Shown one piece after another: positions 6,634 to 15,298 of a stretch of 64,000 bases of DNA. Origin of the DNA: Methylophaga sp. OBS4 (GTDB taxonomy: Bacteria > Pseudomonadota > Gammaproteobacteria > Nitrosococcales > Methylophagaceae); contig NZ_JAPDMV010000001.1 of NCBI RefSeq assembly GCF_026319305.1, positions 1 to 64,000 of the forward strand, in the 5' to 3' direction. Made by a program: the position numbers and the translations under genes. Numbering within the stretch: the first letter of the stretch is position 1; each line of letters starts with the position of its first letter. The notes under the pieces were generated by a model. That model did not search any database and was not told where the DNA came from. It saw nothing but the letters and a program-made list of their open reading frames with translations.

Positions 6634-9441
6634 ATGAGCGATAAATCTACTAGAAATAATCAGATCTTTATCAATGATCGGCCAGTTTCGGTGAAGGATG
6701 GAGAACTATTGATCGATGTGCTATATCGGGAAGGTATAAAAACACCGTCATTATGTTACAGCCCCGGTCTTAGCAAACCGGGATCATGCCGGGCTTGTCT
6801 GGTGGGAATCGAAGGAAGGCGTGGCTTTACCCCTGCCTGTGAAGTCAATGTTGAGAGAAATATGCGGGTCACAGCGCAGTCTGCGGAATTGGAGCAGGAA
6901 CATAAAGCTGTTCTCTCCCTGTTGCTCGAGCATTATGTGGATGATGACTTTAATGCTGCTGGATGTGTCGATGAAACTGAGTTTGATTACTGGCTGCGAC
7001 GTTATGAGCTGACACCAGCGACTTCCGCTAATCATGAGCCCTTGTTCAAAGCTGATAGCGATCCACATCCTGCCATACGTGTGGATATGAACAAATGCAT
7101 TTTATGCACATGCTGTATTCGTGCCTGTGACGAAGTGCAAGGTCGCTTTGTATGGGGATTGGCTGACCGCTCTCGGGCCACACGGATAATTGCCGGAATA
7201 GATGAATCCATGCTGGAAGCAAGGTGTGAGTCATGCGGTGCCTGCGTTGCTTATTGTCCCACCGGCGCTTTGTCCGACCGTAACAGGCCGATTGGTTTTG
7301 TTGCAGATGAAAAAGTCATGACCACCTGTGCTTACTGTGGTGTCGGTTGTAACTTTGATATGCATATTAAAGATGGCAAATTGCATCATGTCACCTCCAA
7401 TCCGCATGCGCCGGTGAACGGCATGCATCTGTGTGTGAAAGGACGCTACGGCTTTGATTTTGTCCATCACCCGGATCGTTTGACCCAACCTTTGGTAAGA
7501 GAATGGTTGTTAAATGACCGTGAAAGGCCTGGAGGCGGATCGCGCGGTGGCTGGGTGGCAGTCAGCTGGGAACAGGCGCTGGATATTGTTGTGCAACGCT
7601 TCAGCAGTATTATTGACGAGTCCGGGGCGGATGCGCTTTCCGTGTTTTCTTCCGCTAAATGCACCAATGAAGAAAACTATCTGATGCAGAAGTTCGCCCG
7701 CCAGGTTCTAGGCACGCATAATGTTGATCACTGTGCACGCTTGTGTCATTCATCCACAGTGGCTGGCCTTGCAGCGGCATTTGGTTCCGGTGCCATGTCC
7801 AATACGATGGCTGATGTGGCAGAGCAGGCCGAGGCACTGTTTGTTATTGGTTCCAACACGACCGAGCAGCATCCTGTTTTCGGCTCCATGTTGCGACAGG
7901 CTATTTATCAACGTGGGGTAAAACTGGTGGTCGCCGATCCACGCCGAATCGACCTCACTGAATTCGCAATACTGCATTTGCGCCATAAACCCGGGACCGA
8001 TATCGCGCTGGTCAATGGCATCATGCACCTTATCGTGGAAAATGGCTGGCAGGATCATGAGTTCATTAACCAGCGTACGGAAGCCTATGCCTTGCTGCTT
8101 GAATCACTGAAAAAATACACCCCTGAGTATGTCAGTAACGTTACCGGGGTGACAGTCAAGCAACTTGTGGAAGCGGCCTCTATACTCGGTACCAGCAAAC
8201 CGATGGCTGTGATCTGGGCCATGGGCATAACTCAGCATACTGTCGGCGTGCAGAATGTGTTCAGTCTTGCCAACCTGCAAATGCTGACCGGCAATATGGG
8301 CATAGCCGGTGGCGGCGTCAATCCGTTGCGAGGTCAGAACAATGTGCAGGGTGCCTGTGATATGGGCGGGCTGCCGAATGTCTTCCCTGGTTATCAGCAA
8401 GTGACAAATGCGGAGAGCCGTAACAAGTTTATGGAAGCCTGGGCACTGTCCCATCGCGTTCAAATGTACGGAAATACACCAGGACTCACGATTACCGAAA
8501 TGGTCGATGCTGCTCTGGTTGGTAGCGTTCGTGGCTTTTATATCATGGGGGAAAACATGATGATGTCCGATCCCGACATCAACCACGTACGACAAGCAAT
8601 GTCTAATGCCGAATTCACCGTTCTGCAGGAAATCTTCCCGTCAGAAACTGCTGACTATGCCGATGTATTACTACCCGGTGTGAGCTTTGCGGAGAAAGAC
8701 GGTACTTTTACCAATACCGAGCGTCGCGTCCAATTGATTCATAATGCGGTTACCTCTCCGGGACAAGCCAGGAAAGACTGGGAAATCATTGCTGATCTCG
8801 CAAGGCGTATGCTTTCATACCGTTGTCAATCTCCCCAAGGCCCATATGCCGGCTGGGATTATGAAACAGCTGCCCAGATAATGGATGAGATTGCGGCATT
8901 AACACCTTCCTATGCTGGTGTTTCCCACGAACGATTGCATAATGGCGAGCAATTACACTGGCCGGTCAAGGACAAACAACATGCCGGTACTCCCATTCTG
9001 CATAAAGGGCAATTTACACGAGGCAAGGGCGTGTTTCATGTAGCTGAACACATGCCGCCCGAAGAGCTTCCTGACGCAGATTTTCCATTATGCCTGACGA
9101 CGGGACGCGTACTTTATCATTGGCATGGCGCTGAGATGACTCGACGTTCGCAGCCACTGGCTGCGCTGTATCCGCAGACCTTGGTGGAAATTTCCCGGGA
9201 AGATGCCGTTCGGCTGGGTATAAAAGATTCGCAAGTCATTCGTGTCGTATCAAGGCGAGGCGAAATGATTGCAATGGCGGATATCAGCGAACGCGTCCCG
9301 CCAGGACTGATCTTTGGCAATTTCCACTTTCCCGATGAGGCCAACGTCAACAACCTTACGATTGGGGCCGTTGACCCTGTCGCCAAGATTCCCGAGTACA
9401 AGGTTTGTGCCGTCAGAATTGAAACTCAAACCGATAGCTAG
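6634..9441 (+). CDS. Formate dehydrogenase alpha subunit (Mo-bis-MGD, Cys type)
   Basis: A 935-residue cytoplasmic molybdoenzyme that would oxidise formate to CO2. Order of domains: a plant-type [2Fe-2S] ferredoxin (Cys41, 52, 55, 69), two [4Fe-4S] clusters (Cys155/158/161/165 and 198/201/204/208), then the molybdopterin part with its own [4Fe-4S] (Cys232, 235, 239, 267). The active site is Cys371-His372 in HCARLCHSSTV, so cysteine stands where E. coli FdhH has selenocysteine. The NuoG-type His-Cys cluster motif is not recognisable around residues 100-111. No NuoE/NuoF-like or FdsD-like partner gene adjoins, so the electron acceptor (NAD+, ferredoxin or another carrier) is unknown. The likely accessory genes moaA and fdhD are at 50.9-52.7 kb. 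The gene is bracketed by direct repeats. Confidence 0.93.
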   Translation: MSDKSTRNNQIFINDRPVSVKDGELLIDVLYREGIKTPSLCYSPGLSKPGSCRACLVGIEGRRGFTPACEVNVERNMRVTAQSAELEQEHKAVLSLLLEHYVDDDFNAAGCVDETEFDYWLRRYELTPATSANHEPLFKADSDPHPAIRVDMNKCILCTCCIRACDEVQGRFVWGLADRSRATRIIAGIDESMLEARCESCGACVAYCPTGALSDRNRPIGFVADEKVMTTCAYCGVGCNFDMHIKDGKLHHVTSNPHAPVNGMHLCVKGRYGFDFVHHPDRLTQPLVREWLLNDRERPGGGSRGGWVAVSWEQALDIVVQRFSSIIDESGADALSVFSSAKCTNEENYLMQKFARQVLGTHNVDHCARLCHSSTVAGLAAAFGSGAMSNTMADVAEQAEALFVIGSNTTEQHPVFGSMLRQAIYQRGVKLVVADPRRIDLTEFAILHLRHKPGTDIALVNGIMHLIVENGWQDHEFINQRTEAYALLLESLKKYTPEYVSNVTGVTVKQLVEAASILGTSKPMAVIWAMGITQHTVGVQNVFSLANLQMLTGNMGIAGGGVNPLRGQNNVQGACDMGGLPNVFPGYQQVTNAESRNKFMEAWALSHRVQMYGNTPGLTITEMVDAALVGSVRGFYIMGENMMMSDPDINHVRQAMSNAEFTVLQEIFPSETADYADVLLPGVSFAEKDGTFTNTERRVQLIHNAVTSPGQARKDWEIIADLARRMLSYRCQSPQGPYAGWDYETAAQIMDEIAALTPSYAGVSHERLHNGEQLHWPVKDKQHAGTPILHKGQFTRGKGVFHVAEHMPPEELPDADFPLCLTTGRVLYHWHGAEMTRRSQPLAALYPQTLVEISREDAVRLGIKDSQVIRVVSRRGEMIAMADISERVPPGLIFGNFHFPDEANVNNLTIGAVDPVAKIPEYKVCAVRIETQTDS

Positions 9442-9541
9442 CATGTTCCAAAAGAAGCAACTATCTCAGGGTCAGTAAGTTTGAGCGAAAAGGGGAACCG
9501 GTCACATACGGCTAGTGATTTTGCTACGTGCCCAGTCTGGT

Positions 9542-9718
9542 CTTCAGGTCGACACTATAATTGTAGAAAGTCATTTGCCTTGTCTGCCAACATAAGTTTT
9601 CTTAACTACCCTCAGGCATGGCAGCATTCTGCCTGTGAGTCTTATTGTCAGAGGGGGTGAGCCAATGTCTTTTAGTTTGAAATCATCCGCTTTTAGCCAC
9701 GGAGACCAAATACCGGCA
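9542..9718 (+). repeat. Direct repeat copy 2
   Basis: This matches 5896-6070 in the same orientation, including the palindrome-rich leader, the GAGGGGG ribosome binding site and the first 16-17 codons of the YbhB-family gene. It diverges by scattered substitutions, so the duplication is not recent. Similarity stops abruptly near 9718. Confidence 0.85.
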
Positions 9719-9781
9719 ATCAATCCACAAAAATGTCGGGAGTTATGCTTCACTCCCGAACTACAACTTCCTACTCTATAA
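9665..9781 (+). pseudogene. Truncated ybhB-like 5' fragment
   Basis: ATG 9665 opens a 38-codon frame whose first 18 residues (MSFSLKSSAFSHGDQIPA) match the N-terminus of the YbhB-family protein at 6021; the remainder is unrelated and ends at TAA 9779. The ribosome binding site is retained. It is a gene remnant left by a partial duplication or deletion. A short hairpin (9737-9743 with 9752-9758) lies just after the breakpoint. Confidence 0.85.
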
Positions 9782-9825
9782 ATAGCCTTTGGCCGTCAGG
9801 TTTCGTGATGATTTTATCGTTGCTA

Positions 9826-9897
9826 AAAAGAAGGGCTGCCTGTTGTTGGTTTCGATGTCGGATTCTGACACCTTCACAACACAGGCAACCCTCTCTT
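9826..9897. terminator. Bidirectional terminator-like hairpin
   Basis: Bases 9832-9843 pair with 9881-9892 over 12 positions with one mismatch, enclosing a smaller inner stem. On the minus strand the stem is followed by TTCTTTTT, which suits the end of the BON lipoprotein gene transcript (stop at 9951). On the plus strand it is followed by CTCTTTTC. Confidence 0.65.
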
Positions 9898-9950
9898 TTC
9901 CAATGGCAGTGTCAGATAGGTTCTGAGCGCATCCAGATAAACCGGCCAAG

Positions 9951-10262
9951 TCACTTCAGATGCATATCAGACTTGACGGCTCGCACACCTTCTACATTGC
10001 GAGCAATTTCTACTGCCGTGTCAATATTTGCCTGAGAACTGACGAAACCACTCAATTGAACGACACCTTTGAAGGTCTCGACGTTTATTTCTGATGCTTT
10101 TAACGAAGGTTCGTTGAATATAGCTGTCTTCACTTTTGTAGTAATAACTGTATCGTCAACATATTCGCCAGTACTCTCTTGTGTGGGCGTTGAGCCACAG
10201 CCCAATAGTGAGACAAATAAAATAGTGACTAAGAAACTAATGAAATATCTAGAGTTGGTCAT
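9951..10262 (-). CDS. BON-domain lipoprotein
   Basis: A 103-residue envelope protein. Residues 1-22 form a lipoprotein signal peptide with lipobox LLGC (Cys22). Residues about 36-103 form one BON domain (DDTVITTKVKTA, VVQLSGFV, EIARNVEGVRAV), as in OsmY and related periplasmic stress proteins, which are thought to bind membranes. Start ATG 10262 has AAGGAG upstream; an in-frame GTG at 10328 would add 22 residues before the signal peptide and is unlikely. It sits beside a remnant of another stress-type gene (GlsB/YeaQ-like), both on the minus strand. Confidence 0.9.
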   Translation of the reverse strand: MTNSRYFISFLVTILFVSLLGCGSTPTQESTGEYVDDTVITTKVKTAIFNEPSLKASEINVETFKGVVQLSGFVSSQANIDTAVEIARNVEGVRAVKSDMHLK

Positions 10263-10333
10263 GATGATGCTCCTTGTGTCTAAGGAATCGAACATCCCGC
10301 CTGTATAAACAAAGCGGGGCATAACCACTTGAT

Positions 10334-10432
10334 TTAGCGAAAGGTCAGGCTGTCGCCTTGATCTTTAAGCAAGCGCAACAGAAATAACAAGCCGATGGCA
10401 CCGATTATTGCGACGATCAAGGCATCGAGACC
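10334..10432 (-). pseudogene. C-terminal remnant of a GlsB/YeaQ/YmgE-family gene
   Basis: A 32-codon stretch on the minus strand reads GLDALIVAIIGAIGLLFLLR and then LLKDQGDSLTFR and stop. This resembles the last transmembrane helix of the small transglycosylase-associated (GlsB/YeaQ/YmgE) stress proteins. A TAA stop stands directly before it in frame and no start codon or N-terminal part can be found, so it is a fragment. Family assignment rests on one helix and is tentative. Confidence 0.5.
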
Positions 10433-10791
10433 TTATTTGTCAGTGCATGATTTATGCTATTCCCTAAGTTGTTAATTGTAAATAGATTTTACCGATGCGC
10501 TCCCTGTGCTGGTCTACTGGCAATCTAAAGTTGCGTAAAACGGTAAGCGGGGCATATATTCCAGTGTAGTGGTCGGTGTTTCCTAACGGCCTGGCCGCCA
10601 TGACCACATGAGTTGAGCAGTGATTATGATTCGACTCATTGAAGGCCTGATGTTCGTATAGATTCAACGGGGCTACTCAGCTGCGTAATGAGAACAGACA
10701 TCGTGTTGTTCTATTTATATGATGATGCAGCGGTGAGAGTGGATGTTCGAGTCAGGTGCTTGCAGCAACAGCACCTCACAGGAGCAGCATC
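10433..10791 (+). promoter_or_regulatory. AsmA gene leader with hairpin before the ribosome binding site
   Basis: No gene is visible in this 359-base gap. Just before the AsmA-family start, bases 10754-10760 pair with 10770-10776 (7-bp stem, 9-base loop), ending 3 bases before the AGGAG ribosome binding site at 10780-10784. The position could affect translation initiation. The rest shows no clear promoter or repeat. Confidence 0.4.
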
Positions 10792-12228
10792 ATGACCAAG
10801 CCAATTAAAATTATGCTCTTCTCCATCAGCGGCTTCTTGGGGCTACTCATTATCTGCACGCTGCTACTGATTTCTATTGTGGACATCAATAGCTACAAAT
10901 CTGAGTTGGAAACAACCGCATCGAGAGCTTTAGGGATGGGGGTCAGCATTAACGGCGGAGTGGAAATTGGCTTGTTTCAGGGTTTGCTCATCACACTTGC
11001 TGACGTGCATATTCGCAATAATGAGGATCGGGATATTGCGTCTGTCAGTAAGATCAAGCTTGGAATTGACCTTTTACCTTTGTTGAAAAAAGAAATCAGG
11101 ATCGTTTCAATCACGCTTAAGCAGCCCAGCATATCTCTGGAGACGGACTCGGAGGGCAATTTCAACTTCCGGCGCCAGCAAACAGCGGCAGCCAGATTGC
11201 CAGTGTTGAACCTGAAAGACATTTCCTTTTCAGACGGAACGTTTTACTACGCTAACAAGCAATCCGGGGATAAGTTTGAAGCCAGCGAGTGCAGCATGGA
11301 CATGAGCCAGTTGCAGTTTGCGGGTGGGCAGTGGGCCGACCTGATGAAAAACCTTTACCTCACGGCAGAACTCGACTGCGAGGTGGCGCGAAGAAATGAT
11401 TTTGCAATGTCCGATTTTAAGCTTAAGGCCGACGGCAATAACGGCATGTTCGATGTTGAGCCCATCACGATGCAGCTTTTCGGGGCGCAGGGGACGGGAA
11501 GTATTCAGGCGAATTTTTCAGATGCTGTACCTCGTTACGAGGTCAGCTTCTCACTGCCTAAGTTTCGCATTGAAGAGTTTTTCAAAACGCTGTCGCCTAA
11601 TAAAAAAAAGGTTGCTGAAGGAGAAGTGGATTTCTCCGCAAACCTGTCGATGCAAGGTAAGGCAGTCGACCAGATGAAACAGACTATGGGAGGCCAGTTT
11701 TCATTACGGGGTGATAATCTGACCCTGTTTGGCAAAGATATTGACCAAAGCCTCTCACAGTTCGAGGCCAGTCAGTCATTCAATCTCGTTGATATGGGCG
11801 CCTTTTTCTTCGCTGGTCCCCTCGGCACGGTAGTCACCAAAGGTTACAGATTTGCCAGTATCTTTCAGGGAGATGGGGGCCGTAGTGACATCCGGACACT
11901 GATCTCCGATTGGAAAATGGAGCATGGCGTAGCGCAGGCCCAGGACGTCGCCTTGGCGACAAACGAGAATCGAATCGCGCTTCGAGGAGGACTCGATTTC
12001 ATCAATCAGCAATACGATGACATGACTGTGGCGGTGATTGATGAAAAGGGGTGCGCTAAGGCTCAGCAAAAAATACGGGGCAGTTTCCAGCAGCCAGTGG
12101 TAGAGAAGCCGAGCATCCTTGAATCCCTCTCTGCACCACTAATCGACTTGTTGGAAAGAGGGCGGGATCTCTTTTCTGATGGGGAGTGCGAAGTGTTCTA
12201 CGCCGGCTCGATAACCGTGCCGAAATGA
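10792..12228 (+). CDS. AsmA-family protein
   Basis: A 478-residue protein with one N-terminal membrane helix (about residues 8-30) followed by the AsmA N-terminal pattern (VDINSYKSELETTASRALGMGVSINGGVEIGLF, broken over several strands), repeated beta-rich segments, and a C-terminal AsmA-like part near 300-460. It should be anchored in the inner membrane with a large periplasmic domain. AsmA-like proteins are linked to phospholipid transport and outer membrane assembly. ATG 10792 is chosen because AGGAG lies 8 bases upstream; 12 further in-frame codons upstream lack such a site. It is shorter than E. coli AsmA (about 617). It stands alone. Confidence 0.85.
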   Translation: MTKPIKIMLFSISGFLGLLIICTLLLISIVDINSYKSELETTASRALGMGVSINGGVEIGLFQGLLITLADVHIRNNEDRDIASVSKIKLGIDLLPLLKKEIRIVSITLKQPSISLETDSEGNFNFRRQQTAAARLPVLNLKDISFSDGTFYYANKQSGDKFEASECSMDMSQLQFAGGQWADLMKNLYLTAELDCEVARRNDFAMSDFKLKADGNNGMFDVEPITMQLFGAQGTGSIQANFSDAVPRYEVSFSLPKFRIEEFFKTLSPNKKKVAEGEVDFSANLSMQGKAVDQMKQTMGGQFSLRGDNLTLFGKDIDQSLSQFEASQSFNLVDMGAFFFAGPLGTVVTKGYRFASIFQGDGGRSDIRTLISDWKMEHGVAQAQDVALATNENRIALRGGLDFINQQYDDMTVAVIDEKGCAKAQQKIRGSFQQPVVEKPSILESLSAPLIDLLERGRDLFSDGECEVFYAGSITVPK

Positions 12229-12425
12229 GAATCCTGCAGCACAACCCCTACATCAGTAAAAGGTAAATGCTGCAGAGTGGGAATAACAGATTGGTTACAC
12301 AACAGAGGCTAATCTGAGTTAAGCGACGTAAGACACGTTCGGCATTATCCACCAATCACTTTTCTTAGTGCATCAAATGGCGGAAATGGGAACTTAGGGT
12401 TCTCATGCGATGAGGCAATCGTCGA

Positions 12426-12710
12426 TCAACAGTTGCCTTTTTTCGCTTGACCAGGCGGGCAGTGATAACCGTTAACTCTTCTCGGTCCGGAGTCATGATC
12501 ATGGTGGTCATCAGTCGTAACGGCAGCCCCGACGGCTCCACCGAGCGCCCCGCCAACAATGGCACCATCACGACCGGCAACTTCATTACCAACGGCAGCA
12601 CCGACCGCACCACCAATGCCACCGCCAATTGCGGCATCAAGTGTTGAACTGTCAGCATTCGCCTCAACAGCTAACAAAGCAGCCGCCAAAAAAAGATAGT
12701 GCATCTTCAT
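12426..12710 (-). CDS. Exported glycine-zipper protein
   Basis: A 94-residue product with a signal peptide (about 1-19, cleaved after ANA) and a glycine-zipper segment made of two GGxxGAxxG-type stretches (GGGIGGAVGAAVG and GGALGGAVGAAV), a pattern seen in small outer-membrane-associated proteins. The end is His/Asp-rich (DDHHDHD) and carries two Cys (CPPGQAKKGNC). It may insert in or bind the outer membrane, and the His/Asp/Cys tail could bind metal. The function is unknown. It is convergent with the AsmA gene and transcribed from its own promoter region. Confidence 0.8.
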   Translation of the reverse strand: MKMHYLFLAAALLAVEANADSSTLDAAIGGGIGGAVGAAVGNEVAGRDGAIVGGALGGAVGAAVTTDDHHDHDSGPRRVNGYHCPPGQAKKGNC

Positions 12711-12948
12711 AATATTTAAACTCCAGTAGGGGTTAATTAAACGCTCATATTATCGTTACTTACGCCGGTTAATATCGTGATGGTCATCACACCTGGATGT
12801 TAAATATCTGAGACCGGCTGGGAAGCTTTAAGGGATGGCATAAAGCAGTGGGAGCAGATCAAATAACCAACACTATGTTTCAATAAAGTTTTAGTAATGG
12901 CAGTATTTAAGCAACAAGATGTCAACCCTTTACCGAGGATGAATCATA

Positions 12949-13092
12949 ATGAAAGTCTTGGGATTCTACAGTCTTGGCTTGACACAGCAATCACCGGACT
13001 TTGTTGAGACAGATGTAGTTGTTTTCCTTGCCCCTACAAGTATAAATAACCTCGACTCCATGGGGATTATCAAATCAGGAACAGGCTTATGA
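12949..13092 (+). CDS. Possible small protein or gene remnant (47 aa)
   Basis: ATG 12949 follows GAGGA at a suitable spacing and opens 47 codons to TGA 13090. The residues DVVVFLAPTSINNL faintly recall the uroporphyrinogen-III synthase fold (DVVVFTSPSAV), which would make this a decayed fragment, but the match is too short to be trusted. It lies in a 437-base gap upstream of the hydrolase gene. I rate it as uncertain coding. Confidence 0.25.
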   Translation: MKVLGFYSLGLTQQSPDFVETDVVVFLAPTSINNLDSMGIIKSGTGL

Positions 13093-13147
13093 GTGGTAGT
13101 CCGGGCGTTAAAAACAGATAAGAAAATATCCCCTGAGATAGCTGCCT

Positions 13148-14017
13148 ATGTCAGAGAAAGAGTATCGAATAAACCTGGATGATGGGCGTATGCTTGCCTG
13201 CCTGGAACTGGGTAATGCCAGTGGTGAGGCGGTCATTTATTGTCATGGTTACCCGGGCTCTCGTCTGGAAGCCAGGCTGGCCGAGCAGGCCGTCAAGCGC
13301 CTTGGACTGAGATTGATTGCGCCTGACCGTCCCGGCTTTGGCGAATCCAGCTTTCAAGCGGGGCGGACGATTGGCGCCTGGGCAAATGATATTAAGCAGC
13401 TGGCTGATCAGCTGGGGTTGGAGCGTTTCTCCATTCTTGGTGTTTCAGGCGGCGGGCCTTATACCCTTGCCTGTGCTGCAGGCATTCCCGAACGTATAAA
13501 TCAAATCGCCCTAGTCGGTGCGCTTGCACCGTTGTCCGGGATGCACTCCACCCGGGATATGGTGGCATTTAATCGTATGGTGCTGACCCTCGGCACTTGG
13601 TATCCCGCTTTGGCGCGGCGTGTCGTTGGCTTGATGGCGCGATGGTTTCGCAGACAGCCGGAAAGTCTGTTTAAGTTTATGCTAGCCGGTGCACCAGAGG
13701 CCGATAAAAAGGTGATTGACGATCCGGGTTTTAAGGTGATTTGGCTTGCAAGCGTGAAAGCGGCTCTGCTTCAGGGAGGGCAAGGTGTCGCCTGGGAGCT
13801 GCCGTTGCTGGCTCAGCCTTGGGATTTCAATCTGGAGCAGGTGCTTGTCCCGGTTCAGATTTGGCACGGCTTGAGCGATACCGTGGTGCCGGCGACGATG
13901 GCTCGTTATCTGGTCGAGACATTACCACACAACAAGGTCCATTATCTTCAAGGCGAGGGGCACTTCTCACTGATGGTCCGTCACCTTGATACTGTGCTTG
14001 AAGACCTGTGTCGATAG
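13148..14017 (+). CDS. Alpha/beta hydrolase
   Basis: A 289-residue single-domain alpha/beta-fold hydrolase, cytoplasmic. The oxyanion strand (YCHGYPGSR), the nucleophile elbow GVSGGG (Ser about residue 101), the acid in GLSDTVVP and the His in GEGHFSL are all in place, so it should be active. The RPGFGES segment is typical of the epoxide-hydrolase/haloalkane-dehalogenase-like branch, but the substrate is not predictable. The ATG has only a weak upstream site. It stands alone at the edge of an AT-rich stretch. Confidence 0.88.
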   Translation: MSEKEYRINLDDGRMLACLELGNASGEAVIYCHGYPGSRLEARLAEQAVKRLGLRLIAPDRPGFGESSFQAGRTIGAWANDIKQLADQLGLERFSILGVSGGGPYTLACAAGIPERINQIALVGALAPLSGMHSTRDMVAFNRMVLTLGTWYPALARRVVGLMARWFRRQPESLFKFMLAGAPEADKKVIDDPGFKVIWLASVKAALLQGGQGVAWELPLLAQPWDFNLEQVLVPVQIWHGLSDTVVPATMARYLVETLPHNKVHYLQGEGHFSLMVRHLDTVLEDLCR

Positions 14018-14250
14018 TGAGAACTTTTTGTCCTTTTTTTGCGTGCGCGGTAAGGTTATAACCATCAGCCTCCTGGATCGTGGTTTGCACTGAAAATGAT
14101 GAGTATTTTAATTAAAACAATTAGTTATGTGTGCGGAAAAATTATTTTTAGCCTACCAAGGATGATTTCTAATCCTATTGAACAATAGGTTGGTTATATA
14201 TGGCTACATAAACTAAACTGCTAATATTCATTATTTTTGGAAGCTTGGAA

Positions 14251-14985
14251 ATGGAATTTCTATTTATCATAATTTTTGTGGCTGCAATTGCAGTTTTTTT
14301 CATAAAGTCATTTCATGGCACATCAAAAGACTCAACTGAAGAACCTCAATACCCCTATTTCAAAAACTCATCACTTCTGACGCCAGCAGAAATATCCTTC
14401 AAACACGCTTTGAAAATAGCTGTTGCTGATCAGTATGAGATCAATATAAAAGTCCGGTTGGCCGATTTGATTTCTGTTCATAAATCACAATCAAAGTCTG
14501 AGTGGCAAAAATCATTCAATAAAATACAGTCGAAGCATGTTGATTTTGTCCTGACCGACAAAGACACCTCAGAAATTTTATGTGCAATTGAGTTAGATGA
14601 TTCGTCGCACTCTAGAGCTTCCAGACAAAAGCGCGACAAGTTTCTTGATAATGCATTTAAATCAGCAAAGCTACCTCTGATCAGGTTTCCTGCTAATCGG
14701 GCTTATCAATCACAAACGATCGTCGACAACATCAAGGAGATGCTAGAACCTGTTACTATCATTGATGAGCAAAAGGCTGACTCAGATGCAATCAAAGTTT
14801 ATCTGGAGCCACAGACTGAGTTTTTTGAAGCTGTTCAAGAAACGATCTCGGATAAATGCCCGAAATGTGGTTCCCTGTTAGTCGAGAGAGCTGCAACTAA
14901 AGGAAAATATGCCGGTATCAGGTTTCTAGGATGTTCAAATTTTCCTCAATGTCGTTATAGATCAGTTTCTGGTGAGAGTACCTAA
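14251..14985 (+). CDS. Membrane-anchored DUF2726 protein with zinc finger
   Basis: A 244-residue protein with one N-terminal membrane helix (residues 2-20). The middle (about 45-160) is a DUF2726 domain: it starts with LLTPAEISFKHALK and contains KHVDFVLTDKD and AIELDDSSH, spaced like the acidic and lysine positions of PD-(D/E)XK nuclease folds. The C-terminus (about 205-240) is a topoisomerase-type four-Cys zinc finger (CPKCGSLL, then CSNFPQC). This combination suggests a membrane-tethered DNA- or RNA-binding nuclease-like protein of unknown role. ATG 14251 is preferred over TTG 14245 because TTGGAAG lies at good distance. It lies in AT-rich DNA with its orphan neighbour, so recent acquisition is possible. 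Confidence 0.8.
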   Translation: MEFLFIIIFVAAIAVFFIKSFHGTSKDSTEEPQYPYFKNSSLLTPAEISFKHALKIAVADQYEINIKVRLADLISVHKSQSKSEWQKSFNKIQSKHVDFVLTDKDTSEILCAIELDDSSHSRASRQKRDKFLDNAFKSAKLPLIRFPANRAYQSQTIVDNIKEMLEPVTIIDEQKADSDAIKVYLEPQTEFFEAVQETISDKCPKCGSLLVERAATKGKYAGIRFLGCSNFPQCRYRSVSGEST

Positions 14986-15298
14986 TTTGTAGCTTGCCAT
15001 GAAACGGGGTGAATTTGTAATTAAAACAATTGCTTGTGGATACAACTTAAAATTCAAACCTTGCTACGGTTATAGATAAATTAGTGCTGTTTAGTTACGA
15101 ATTCTCAATATGCCTCATGTAGTGGTTCATGCCTCCTCAAGGAGGGAGCTGATATTTACCGCAGCAATATAGGAAGGTGTCATGCAATGGCTTGGATATT
15201 CCTCCTTAGTAAAGACTTATCTATGTATATAGAAGAAAACTCGGGGTGATAACATCGTCTTGTCCGGGAAGGGCTGTAGAAATTAAAAGGAGTGAGGA
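14986..15298 (+). promoter_or_regulatory. Leader with short ORF and alternative pairings
   Basis: This 313-base AT-rich gap precedes the orphan membrane gene. AAGGAGG (15139-15145) can pair with CCTCC at 15132-15136 (tight hairpin) or with CCTCCTT at 15201-15207. A 16-codon frame, ATG 15182 to TAG 15230, with AGGAAGG upstream, overlaps the second partner. The arrangement looks like a translational attenuator, but it could be coincidence. No other gene is seen. Confidence 0.3.

Noticed and set aside
7744-7752. Selenocysteine in the formate dehydrogenase
   Set aside because: The active-site codon is an ordinary Cys codon (Cys371), no in-frame TGA occurs, and no SECIS is needed.
8104-8595. 163-codon minus-strand frame inside the formate dehydrogenase gene
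   Set aside because: Antisense to well-conserved molybdopterin domain coding; no protein features.
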